Assembly: GCA_023055355.1 (NCBI GenBank)
Contig: JALJCS010000034.1
Coordinates: 4,974,001-5,038,000 of the forward strand
DNA from: Agelaius tricolor
Lineage: Eukaryota > Chordata > Aves > Passeriformes > Icteridae
Direction: 5' to 3'
DNA: 64,000 nt
Shown here: positions 41,233 through 50,800 of the stretch, one piece after another
Layout: the number at the start of each line of letters is the position of its first letter
Numbering within the stretch: the first letter of the stretch is position 1
Translations under genes and position numbers: made by a program
Notes under the pieces: generated by a model
Database searches by the model: none
The model's input: only the letters and a program-made list of their open reading frames with translations
What the model was told of the DNA's origin: nothing

Positions 41233-42035
41233 CCATCACTTCTCAAGCTCTTCTTCAAAACCTAGGTGTAGCAAAGAAAAAAAAAAGGTGGCATAAACTT
41301 TAAATTTGTAAGACTGAGTTACATAAGCCAGGAAATAAAGCCTGCAAACCTCCCTTGCCCCATACCAAGAGAAAATCTGGTCCCAGTCAGGAGCAAGGTG
41401 GGGTTTTCAATACACGGGAACTTCTTCTGGAGTTCTTAAAGTGGACAAGTATGAGTGATTTCCAATTCAAAGACCTTCTTAGTCATGTGTGTCTGTGTCT
41501 CATTTCCTACCTGTGTAGAAGGTCAGGAAATCTTGTCATGTCTGTTTAGAAATAAACCATCACATGTCCATCACAGCAAAAGCTTAAGGGTTCCTTCTGA
41601 GATATCAGCCTTAGATATTTTCCACCTTTGAGGAAACTCTGCTGTTTGATTTCTAGCATTGGCATATGCAGTGCTAGACAGCACAACAGGTGGGTTTCAA
41701 GGTGTTAAGTGGCAAAGGACATTTACCTTTGGTGTAGAAATGTGGTTTTGTTTTAAGGACAACATAACCTGAAAATTAAAAAACAGTATTTGAAATGTAG
41801 GGGGAATTATTTAAAGTTCTTATGTTTGCAAACAGACATTTTTGACTCTGTGTCAGATAAAAGCCCCCAGGACCTGCTCTACTCTCTTTCAACCAGGAGC
41901 AAAATGCAGGAAATAAAATTCAAGCGTTTTTCCATTTGTATTTTCATAATATTTGCTTTAGGCTAAAGGCACACGAGGCTTGCTGATCTGCTGCTGGAAG
42001 GGTGAGCACTTTGGAAAAGAGAGGAAAAGAAAGGT

Positions 42036-42316
42036 TATAGTAGAGGAAATGTATTTGAATATGTGTATAGAGGCTTTTCCCCAGAGGTCCCGGTTGCCCT
42101 TGATGGGCTGCAGCTGTAACCAATGAAGATGACGGAGATAAAAGGGGGGGTGGGTTAGCCAGTCAGGGAGAGCTTTGGAGGAGCCCTGACCTGAGTGAGA
42201 ATGGCTTGCAGCAGAAGGAGTCGGTGAAGATCAACAGCCATGAGAATACACCAAAGAGGTATGGACTTTAGAAGTCTGATAATATCGTTATGAGACTCTA
42301 GAGAAATAGAACAACA
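42036..42316 (+). repeat. 5' LTR of the miniature element
   Basis: The LTR starts TATAGTAGAGG and ends about ...AGAACAACA. Promoter-like signals are visible in the right order: CCAAT (42120-42124) then a TATA-like GATAAAAG (42137-42144). Compared with the other two copies it lacks about 26 bp between two GCTGCAGCTG repeats, which suggests deletion by recombination between those short repeats. It keeps the GAGACTCTAGA block that the 3' LTR lacks. The 5' TA instead of TG is non-canonical but shared by all three copies. Confidence 0.85.
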
Positions 42317-42321
42317 ATAAT

Positions 42322-42339
42322 TGGTGACCCCAATGTGAT
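42322..42339 (+). other. Primer-binding site, tRNA-Trp type
   Basis: TGGTGACCCCAATGTGAT starts a few bases after the 5' LTR end. It matches the complement of the tRNA-Trp 3' end at 16 of 18 positions. The two differences are CpG-type decay changes. tRNA-Trp is the primer of avian leukosis/sarcoma-type alpharetroviruses, so the element's ancestor probably belonged to, or used the primer of, that broad group. Confidence 0.85.
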
Positions 42340-42395
42340 AGTTAACAGAAGATAAGACAGCTGAGAGCTGTGGCGGCCAAGAGCTGTGACAGAAC

Positions 42396-42536
42396 ATAGC
42401 CTTTGGGTCAAGGAGCTGTGAAAGAGTATGGCCTCTGAGCAAGGAGCTATGTGGGTTGTACATGGCCTGTGAGTCATGGGGAAATATGGGGGTTGTACAT
42501 GGCCTGTGAGCTGTGGGGAAATGTATGTATTGTAAT
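42396..42536 (+). repeat. Degenerate 32-37-bp tandem repeats inside the mini-element
   Basis: Units begin at 42396, 42428, 42462 and 42499, each with an AT(A/G)GCCT core. The last two are nearly identical over GGGTTGTACATGGCCTGTGAG and occupy 42453-42489 and 42490-42526 as abutting 37-bp units. The repeats fill most of the interior. Their function is unknown; they could be a packaging signal or the residue of replication slippage. Confidence 0.8.
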
Positions 42537-42565
42537 TGAACATCTGTACAACTGTTAACTCATGT

Positions 42566-42582
42566 AAAAGAAAAGGGGGAAA
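42566..42582 (+). other. Polypurine tract
   Basis: AAAAGAAAAGGGGGAAA is a pure purine run directly abutting the 3' LTR start. That is the expected position and composition for the plus-strand primer in LTR-element reverse transcription. Confidence 0.85.
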
Positions 42583-42862
42583 TATAGTAGAGGAAATGTA
42601 TTTGAATATCTGTATAGAGGCTTTGCCTCAGAGGTCCCAGTTGTCCTTGATGGGCTGCAGCTGCGATATCCTTAATTGGGTTGCAGCTGTGACCAATGGA
42701 GATAACTGGGATAAAAGGGGGTGGGTTAGCCCGGCAGGGAGAGCCTTGGAGGAGCCCTGAGCTGAGAGGGAACAGCATGCAGCAGAAGGAGTCAGTGAAG
42801 ATCTGCAGCCATGAGAATACACCGAAGAGGTACGGACTTCAGAAATCTAATAACAACAACAG
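42583..42862 (+). repeat. 3' LTR of the miniature element
   Basis: It aligns with the 5' LTR from TATAGTAGAGGAAATG onward. CCAAT lies at 42692-42696 and GATAAAAG at about 42710-42717. It retains the GCTGCAGCTG-flanked segment missing from the 5' LTR but lacks about 27 bp near the 3' end (the GAGACTCTAGA block). The mutual indels plus many substitutions imply an old insertion, since the two LTRs should have been identical when it inserted. Confidence 0.85.
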
Positions 42863-43844
42863 AAGGTTCCATCCTGAGATGGTGGTATCCATCAATTAAT
42901 GGCCTCCATTAATTGACTAATAGAATGCTGTGTCACTCCTGAATGGGCTCAGTGTCAAACTCCTGCTTCCCTCCACCTCAGGCAGCATTAACAGCATGCT
43001 GTTGGCACTGTGGCTTGAGGTCTCTCACTCTGACAGCTCTGAAAGGGTATTTTGGAAGGATTTAGTGGTTTTGAATAGCTTATTTCACTAACCCATAAAG
43101 AAACACTTTCCTTCAACACAAGCACGAGAGGTTATTTTCTATACTTAAGAAGGCCAAGGTAAAGAAAACCCAACTGTGTATTTTTAAATATTTTATCTTT
43201 ACACAAGCCTGGGTTATGCAGAGCACAAAGCCATATACATACTTTGCAGAGAAGGTAATAATGTCTGACAAAATATCAAGAACTGTCTGATTCACATGAC
43301 AAAACTTTCAAGAAGGGCTAGGAAATTAGGAAAAAATAGTCCCAACACAAATGTTATTAAAGATAGGAATTTCCCCAGATGAAAAGCTGCATCTTCTGCT
43401 CATCTCTAGAGATGGAGAAGCAGCAGAAGTCTACAAGTTCTCTGCATTTCATACAGTACCACAGTATAATACTAAATGCCCAATTTTTTTTTTTTGAGTC
43501 TGTGCTAAAAATGGTCCTTCAGTCATATGCAGAACCAATCTATTTATCCTATAGATTTGCTAACTCACAGGGTGAGAGTGTGAGAGAGCTGTAGGAGTGA
43601 AGGACTTCAGACTTTTCCCAAAGATCTTGATAAGTTCTTAGCTGCCCCTGTAAGCATTCCTCGCTTCCAGGATTTTCTGCAGCCCTGGAAAAATATCCTT
43701 CCTCATGTTTTTGAAAATTAAGGAAAGAATGGTGTTATGAAATGTGATGAAAAGCAATCAAATGAAATACCATCCATACAAACCTGAGAAAAATCTGAAA
43801 AGCAAACAATGTCTCCATCAGAGAACTGTTACAACAGATGGCTG

Positions 43845-43870
43845 TAATAATATTATAATATTATATTATT
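43845..43870. repeat. AT-only palindromic patch
   Basis: TAATAATATTATAATATTAT and its continuation form a nearly self-complementary AT tract. GGCTGT (43840-43845) on one side and ACAGCC (43881-43886) on the other could close a larger stem. Confidence 0.75.
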
Positions 43871-45399
43871 TCCCTTAGCAACAGCCTATAGTTTGTTTAG
43901 GCTATGTAAGTTTTTAAGAGGCTGACATGTCAATGATTCAGGGGATAACAAAGTTGGATTCTTGTTAAACTACAAGTAAAATTTAATCCCATTTCATAAA
44001 TGACCCCTGATTAAGCTTGTCCAGCCTCTCAGATGTTAGAGCCCTGCTACCCTGATAAAAGAGCTGAGCTCACTGAGAAAAATAACTGGAGAGGACCAAA
44101 AGAACAACCATAGTAATTCATCCTGCCCTTTCAGTCTGAAAAGCAGGAGACTGTTCCTGTTTTGCACAGACTTGGAGAAAGTGACTTTCCAGGTTCACCC
44201 CACAGTGCATGGCCTGGAGTCCCAACTGGCAGGATCCCACCAAATCCTCTCCCCAGTACATCACAGAGGAGATCCCTCATTCAGTGCTGTACCTTGGAGT
44301 TTCTAGAGCCATTCATCCCTTGAAATGTTATATTTGGGATACCTACCTAGCTGTCTTTTGGTGACAATTCCCATTGCAGGGATCTTTGTGATTTCCTAAC
44401 AGCCCCCAGCCTAAATCAGTGTAGAAAATAAAGGAAAGGGTTGCTTTGGAAGGCTCTGCAAGCAAGCACAGGCAAGTCTCTCCTGTGGTGGCAGTATCCT
44501 CTCCTGCTTTCCCATCTGGAATGACAGCAAAGAGAGCTGAGAACTCACCCTACAGTACTACAGACTACAATAAGAACCAATTGCTTTTCCCTGTCCAGAA
44601 GCATTCTGATCTGTTTTGCATTCAAAACCTTTGCTGGAAGGAGTTACGGCTGTCTCAGTATTATTCTTAGTCATACATTTATTTGTTCACTGAGCACTTC
44701 CTAGAAACATTATAGAGCACTTTAACACTTTTATGTGTTTAGCCAGCCTTATTCTTTGCCTTCTTGATTCCCACTGTCCTTTTCCCTCTCCAAAAGGAAA
44801 GAAAATGATTATTTAATCCAGGAGACATGCTGAGGGCATCAACAGCTGTGGTTTTGCTGCTCCACACTCTGTCTCAGGGTCTTCTCCAAATCCCCAGATG
44901 AAGTCAATGCAGTGGTTTGATGGCTTCAAAAGGGGTTTGGATCAGGCTTTTTTTGGGATGCTGGGGAAGTCACTTTGCCCCCTGTGCTCAGCACATGCTT
45001 TTCTGAAACAGGCAACCTGTGTTTGAGCTGGCCTGGGAGCTGCCATGGGACTAACCACAAGTTGTCATGGTGATGGAGAGGGAAACACTTAATGGTCCAG
45101 CCATTGCTAACAGAGGTTGGAAAGGAGTAACTTCTGTTTATATTTCATTGTTGTTTAAAGCGCTGAGAGCTAAAAAAGGAAATATCTGATGATTGAGGCA
45201 GTGTTTATATTGACTTTCTTCCCATTCACGTTTTCCTTAGCACAAAGAAATACTTCCTCAGCACAGAAACGTGGTATTAAGGGGAAGGTGTTAGAGCACA
45301 GGAGAAAAGTCTCTTTTGCAGGAGAGCAGCTTAGCTATGTTCAGGCCTCGAGCATGAGAAAGGAGTCATCTCTCAGGCCCCTGTACAAAAACCCTGCTG

Positions 45400-46010
45400 G
45401 GAGCTGGACATGTTTGCAGCACCCTGGGGGATGCTCAGGCTTCCGGAGAGGGACAAAGCTGTGCCCAGGGCAGGGAATTCCGTGTCCTCCTCGCTCCAAG
45501 GTGCTTGGCTTTGCTGCTGGGGGATTCCTGCCTCCTCCCCACGTGTCCCTGGGGAGGAGGGCCTGATGGCCCAGTCCTCGGGCTCCACTGGTTTATCTGT
45601 TCATCCACGCAGAGCTCTCCAGAAGCAGCCCCGAGCCTCCCCAGCCTTTGCAGCCGCTGTGCCGGGGCGTGGAGCGAGTGCCCAGCCCTGCTTTTGCAAG
45701 GTTTTACGGCGCACACTTCCATCTGCCTCCCTCCCCCTTTCCCTTCTCTTCCCCTCTCTCTTTTTCTGTCGGATGCTTCAAGGAAAAGAAAATTTATGGA
45801 AGCGGTTCCAAGAGCTGTTTTCCCTGCCTTGGTGCTAGTCGGTGCACGCTCCTGGCTGGCTCTGCCCGGCTCCCCAGCTCCTTCACCTCGCACAAAAGAT
45901 GGATCACGTTACCCTTCACTTGCTGCCCGCCGGGCCCCAGCCCCCGGAGCTGCTGAGCGCATCCTCCGACGTGCCAGGTACACGCAGCTCCCTGGGCCTC
46001 CTCTGCAGGA
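45400..46010. promoter_or_regulatory. CpG-rich island without an assigned gene
   Basis: GC content and CpG frequency rise sharply here (for example GCCGCTGTGCCGGGGCGTGGAGCG split by short runs at about 45650-45675, and CCCGCCGGGCC with GACGTGCC at about 45926-45976). A palindromic E-box CACGTG sits at 45540-45545. Overlapping ORFs on both strands lack domains, so a coding call is not justified. This could be a promoter or first exon of an unrecognised transcript, an orphan CpG island or a GC-rich enhancer. Confidence 0.35.
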
Positions 46011-47708
46011 TAAAATTCCCTTTCCACATTCCCACCCTGGAAAAAATGTGAATTTCGAGGGGTTTTTTTCCAAGACGAAAAAGTGAGTGATGTTATCTTT
46101 CTGCACAGGGACGAGTGGTAGGAAACGTAGGTTCTTATCCTCTCTGCTTTAATCAGCAAATGGTTTAATTAATGTGGGCTAATAAATCAGACTGGTGACA
46201 CGTACTTGGTTTAGAGGACAGGCTGCCTGCGTGGCACCATGCTTGCCCTCCATCCCCAGGGCCAGCTTCAGGCATGCTCCAGCAGGGAAGGCAGGATCTC
46301 TGCTCCCTCCAGCCTCTTCTCCTGCCTCACGTGCCAAAAAAGCAGCACAGAAAATGTGGATAGCAAAATTAATTCTGCCAGGACTTCTGAACCCACAGAG
46401 GTCACCCAAACTCAAGCAGCAGCTGCAAGAGGCAGTTCTGCCCTTCCTCTGCCCTCCTTCTTGTTGCCCCTTCTTCTTTGGCGTGTTTCCCTCCCGCATT
46501 TTCTCCCTGAATCTCATTCCCAGGCTTTCCAACTTCAGTACTGCTCTGTCAGTGCTAAAATTGCAAAGAATAAAACTAAAACCCTGATTTGAGCTCTAAA
46601 CTTGGTTTCATGCTCCTGCTTTTCTGAACCTTGGTGGATATTTTCCTCAAGAGCAAATTTAAGAATTTGGGTTTTCTTACTGCCTCCCTTCTGCTGGTTC
46701 AAATCCAGAGCAAATCTGGGTTTCAGGGACTGAATTTTCTCATTCATATTTCTGTATTTAGACTAAGATCCTGTGTGACAGGGATTTTCTGGAGGTGAAC
46801 TGATAACTTCAAATTGAAGCAACAACTCTGATGGGCCCTGAGTCTGGGGGCACCCATGGTGCCCTTTCCAGGGCTGCCCAGGCTGTGAGACAGCAGCAGC
46901 ATAAAAACAAGGCTGTTTTTAAAGATTTGTCTCTTGGCCTTCCCTCCACAAGGATGTCTCACCTGCAGTACAGCCAGTGACTCATCCTTCAATTATTGCT
47001 GCTGTCATTCTGGTCCAAATTGCTCAGAGGAAGGGAAGTACTGACAGAGACACTTTGGGAGATTAAAATACCCGTGTCTGAGATGCTTTATAACAGCTTT
47101 GCTATAAGGAACCTGCTTTCTCCATGATTACTTTGTTATGAATTCACTTGTGCAACACATTCTTGGAACAGCACGGTTTGTTTCTGGAACCAGGAATCAG
47201 TGACAGGAGATTCATTATAGGCAGGGAATATTTTCCTTAAAGAAAAGCTGTCAGGTCAAGTCAGGCTTTTATATTGCTGTTTGTAAAACAAGGTGTTTAC
47301 ATACCTGTAAAGCTGCCACTTTTTTTTTTTCCTCTCTTTTCATGAAAGTCACCTTTAGATACGTAGGTGGAAACAGTTCTTTGGCACTGAAAGCAGAGTG
47401 AGAGCAGCAAAGGCCAACCAGCCACGTTTCCTTGCCCTTTCCTTCCCTTCCAAGGTGCCAGGGAAGCTGCCCCAAACCCAGGGATGTGCAATGTGCACCC
47501 TCAGCTGTCAGAAGCACCCCAGCTCTGCCTGTGCTGTGACAAAGGGAGGGTGCAGCCTGCTGCCTCCCTCCTGCCAGTCCCTGCCTCTGTCCCCAGGGCC
47601 ATGGGAGGAGAAACCCCTCGTTGTCACAAGGTTAATAATTAAGATACTCGAGCTGGTAAATGAAAGTGCTAAGAACTCGGCAGTGCTCAGTACCCCTCCT
47701 CTCTGCAG

Positions 47709-47855
47709 GCAGCGACTCAACTCTTTTATCTGCATGATGATCTCTGAAGGAAAGTATAATTTGGCAATCGTGGTCAAAGTGTTTAGACAAATTCAGTCAA
47801 TGGAAAGCCCCGAGGGAAAAAGACAGCTACAACAAAAACATGAAGACAGAGGGAT
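47709..47855 (+). other. Possible unrecognised exon (weak)
   Basis: The 147-bp segment is preceded by a pyrimidine-rich CCCTCCTCTCTGCAG and followed by GTGAGAGC, so both splice signals fit. It is open in one frame, a multiple of three long, and encodes a mixed charged/hydrophobic peptide (central part EGKYNLAIVVKVFRQIQSM). The frame stays open well upstream of the acceptor and closes only at the donor TGA. No known domain is recognised. A conserved non-coding element or chance frame explains it equally well. Confidence 0.15.
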
Positions 47856-50800
47856 GTGAGAGCAAGCCCCGTTTAATAAACTGGGTCTTTAGACAAAACT
47901 CCTCTTCTCTTGCCCATGGTGAGCACACCAGGACTGTTTCTTTCTCAGTTTCAGTTGAGAAAGATGAAGGAAAGCATATGACCTAGATAAACAACAAATT
48001 AATCTAGAAATTAGATCCTCAGCTCAAACAGGAAAACTGTAAACCAGGCAGGATCTCAGCATTTCTGCTTTTCCTTTTTTCTTGGGCTGGTGGAGCTGGC
48101 ACTGGATGTTTTAATTCTGGAGTGAACACTTCTGTCCCCTAATTTACCCTGCCATTTGCCCACGCCCAGGAAAACAAAATTTGCATTCAGATAAACACAG
48201 ACTCATTTCCAAGCCTACACAGACTATTTAATTAAGAGTTTCCAAGTGGAAACCACACATTATTTCCCCAAATTAAGGGCTGCTCCATAGGAACCCTCCC
48301 TTCTGCTTTGGGATAAACAAAAACCAGGAGGCGAGGGGCCAGGTCATATCCTGAACTCCCACCCCTGCACGAGCATCACCCACCAGGCTGTGCAAACACA
48401 GACCTGTGTCTCTGGAGGGGAAAAATCAAATGCGAGGGCTGGAAATGCTCGTCCCCTCTGCAGCCAAAAACCTGGAGTGCGGCCAGACTCCACTGGTCTG
48501 ACTGCTGCAGGGAGGAAGGAGCTGTAAGCCAGCAATTAGCAATTCTGCTCCTCACAGGAAAGATTGCTGGGAAGCATAAATAAGGTGGCTGTTTATAGGG
48601 GAGTTAGTGCAGGAAGTCGTGCTGATGATGATGGTTGGGGTTTTTTTGGGAAAGCTGCCTTGCCTAGGGAAGGATGCAGTTTGTCGGAATCGTGGCACCT
48701 GGGCGAGGAAGAGCTCCGTGCACAGAGGTTTGGGGCTGGCTTTGGGGATTTGCACCCCTGATATTATCACTTCCAGTCCAAACTGTTCCATGATACATAA
48801 TTGTGCATTAATGAGCTCCACAGCATAAGAGGTAACATAAAACCCTTCGGTAGACTCTGAGTTTTAAGTTTATATTGCAGTGTGCGAGGAGAGAACTTGG
48901 ACTTTCAGGGTGATTGCTTTTTAGTTTTCCTTCTTGTTTTAGCAGCATTCAAATGTTATCACATACGCACAGATCCCTGCAGTTTTTCAAGGGACAGGTA
49001 CTTTTCCAAGCAGCACAAAAAATAAAATCACGAATGATGCAGAGCTTAGTCATTGGAAACACAGAACTGAGAAAAAGAAAGCTTTGGGAAGGGGATTAGT
49101 TTGTGCAAATGACTGAGCAAGGAAATAGACCTCTAGACACACTGTTGGTGCCACTTAATGATCCAGAGGCCTCAGATGAAGAGAATATAAGGCCTGGAAA
49201 GTAACCAGACTTCTAGTTCCTACAAATGAAGGATGTTAATTTATTAATAGCATTAAAAAATGCTAGGCTGGAGGACTATGACAAAAGCATTCTTCTTGGA
49301 CCATCACCTCGTGCCTTTCATCGCACGTGTACATTTGAAATCAATCTCTTACATTTGTCAGCCCCGTGCCCACTGGAAATCACAGCCCTGTGTAGCTTGG
49401 CCAGTCCATCTAACCACTGGATTAAAGGGAAAACCAGACCTGCTGTGGGGTCCAGGAATTATTGGTGATGACACGAATAATCATGCTGGGAGCAAAGTGA
49501 CAACATGACACAAAGAGGAAATTCTCTCTGACAGGCCCTTTACTTTCTCTAATGACATATCATTCCTGGTTCAAATTATGTAGGGACCTCCTGTGCTATT
49601 TGACAGTACCTGGAGGAGACAACCTTAAAAATTTGCCAGTTTTGCCTTAGATAAATAGATAGAGTTTCTTCAGTGCTCCTTGAACTTCCTCCTACTTACT
49701 TTCAAGAGTGCTCCTAATCTAATATTAAACTCTCCAGCAACTGGCAAGTTCTAAAGGATCATTGTATGTTTTCCTGCTCGAGTGATAAATCTGGAGGTCA
49801 GTTCCTGGCACAGCCAATGGGAGCGTGGATGTGTGCTGCAGAAGACAGGTTTACAGCACTGAAACCTGGGAGAAGTAATTACGTGAGCCACTTTGGATGA
49901 AATCATAATTAAGCCTTATTGGGGTTTGAAAGTTTGGATTTACAATATATTTCACTCGCCATTTTTCATTTTCATGAACCTCTGGCAGTTTCTGCTTCCA
50001 GCTGGGACAAGAAGAAAAGTGGCTTAAATGCACTATGAATTAAATAGTGGGAAATCCATATCCTTTCGGGAGGGCAGTCTAGGAGAAAGCTTGCTCTTTA
50101 GACACACAGAGCTCTGTTATATTCCTCAGGCTGAAGTGTACAAAGTAAAAATAAGGATCTGTGATGCTTTGGGGGATCATTCAAAGCAAAAACTTTTTTC
50201 CATGTAAAGGAAAGAAAATGTCTGAGGTTCAGTTGTTTTTTCCCTGAGGAGCCCTGGCCTTGAGGCAGGGCATAGCAGAAAATACAAAATTCCCATTTGT
50301 ACTTGGCAAGATTTGGAGAAAAAAGGACCATATTACCTCAGAAGGGAAGTCTAATGCACTGGTCCAGTAAGGATCCATGCACCAGTATTGTGTTCTCCAG
50401 CTTTTATCCACTGTGCAAGCAGGAGCAGCAAGCTGGATGCAACAGGAAGAACCCCTGACCTCAGTGCCTGCAGGAAGACTGATCCTGCTCACTCTCACCT
50501 TTTTGCTCTTTCACCTGGCTGAGGGGGTAGAAACTCCAAAGCTGGGTTTGCAAACAGTGTGACTATGCACTTGTTTGGAATTTTGGCCAATCTGTTAAAA
50601 AGTAACGTAAATATCAAAGAATGCAAAATATCGTAGTGGCAACACCCATTACCTCCAGCACTGGCAAGGATTATAATATATAAACATCTATGTAATACAA
50701 AAATTCCATTAATTTAGATAATCAAGATTAATAGACTAACCTAAAACCATACAGCCCTGAAGAGAGCTCGAACGTTTTTCCCATTAGATCCTGGGGGGAA

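Larger units (their letters stand above)
30043..42030. other. Non-coding DNA with microsatellites, no gene seen
   Basis: No supported gene or RNA gene. The stretch holds a 30-bp tandem duplication (32.46-32.52 kb), ATT, GATA and ATGCC microsatellites, a CpG-rich block at 38.65-39.2 kb, a reversed CR1 tail at 40.65 kb and an AATAT-like run at 41.21 kb. ORFs up to 155 codons (38410-38877, minus) have no domain-like pattern. Confidence 0.65.
42036..42862 (+). mobile_element. Miniature LTR retroelement with PBS and PPT, no genes
   Basis: Two direct LTR copies (42036-42316 and 42583-42862) enclose only 266 bp. A PBS follows the 5' LTR and a purine tract immediately precedes the 3' LTR. The perfect 5-bp repeat AAGGT (42031-42035 and 42863-42867) brackets the whole unit as a likely target-site duplication. 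The interior carries no gag, pro, pol or env and consists largely of ~32-37-bp degenerate repeats. It is either a TRIM-like non-autonomous element or an endogenous retrovirus with a huge internal deletion. Mobilisation would need proteins from another element. Confidence 0.8.

Noticed and set aside
42536..42854. Similar short peptides predicted in the 3' LTR and in the solo LTR (both contain a GDNWDKR stretch)
   Set aside because: The similarity comes from the shared LTR DNA, not from a conserved gene. The frames cross the CCAAT/TATA promoter region and break in the 5' LTR.
44896..44965. GATGGCTTCAAAAGGGG, resembling an ancient CR1/L3 3' region
   Set aside because: Only about 28 bp look alike, with no further match or terminal repeats. 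Too short to support.
45505..46086. The longest open frame, 193 codons on the plus strand
   Set aside because: It lies in a GC-rich block where stop codons are rare, overlaps frames of similar length on the other strand, has low-complexity Pro/Ser/Leu content and no recognisable domain or splice logic.
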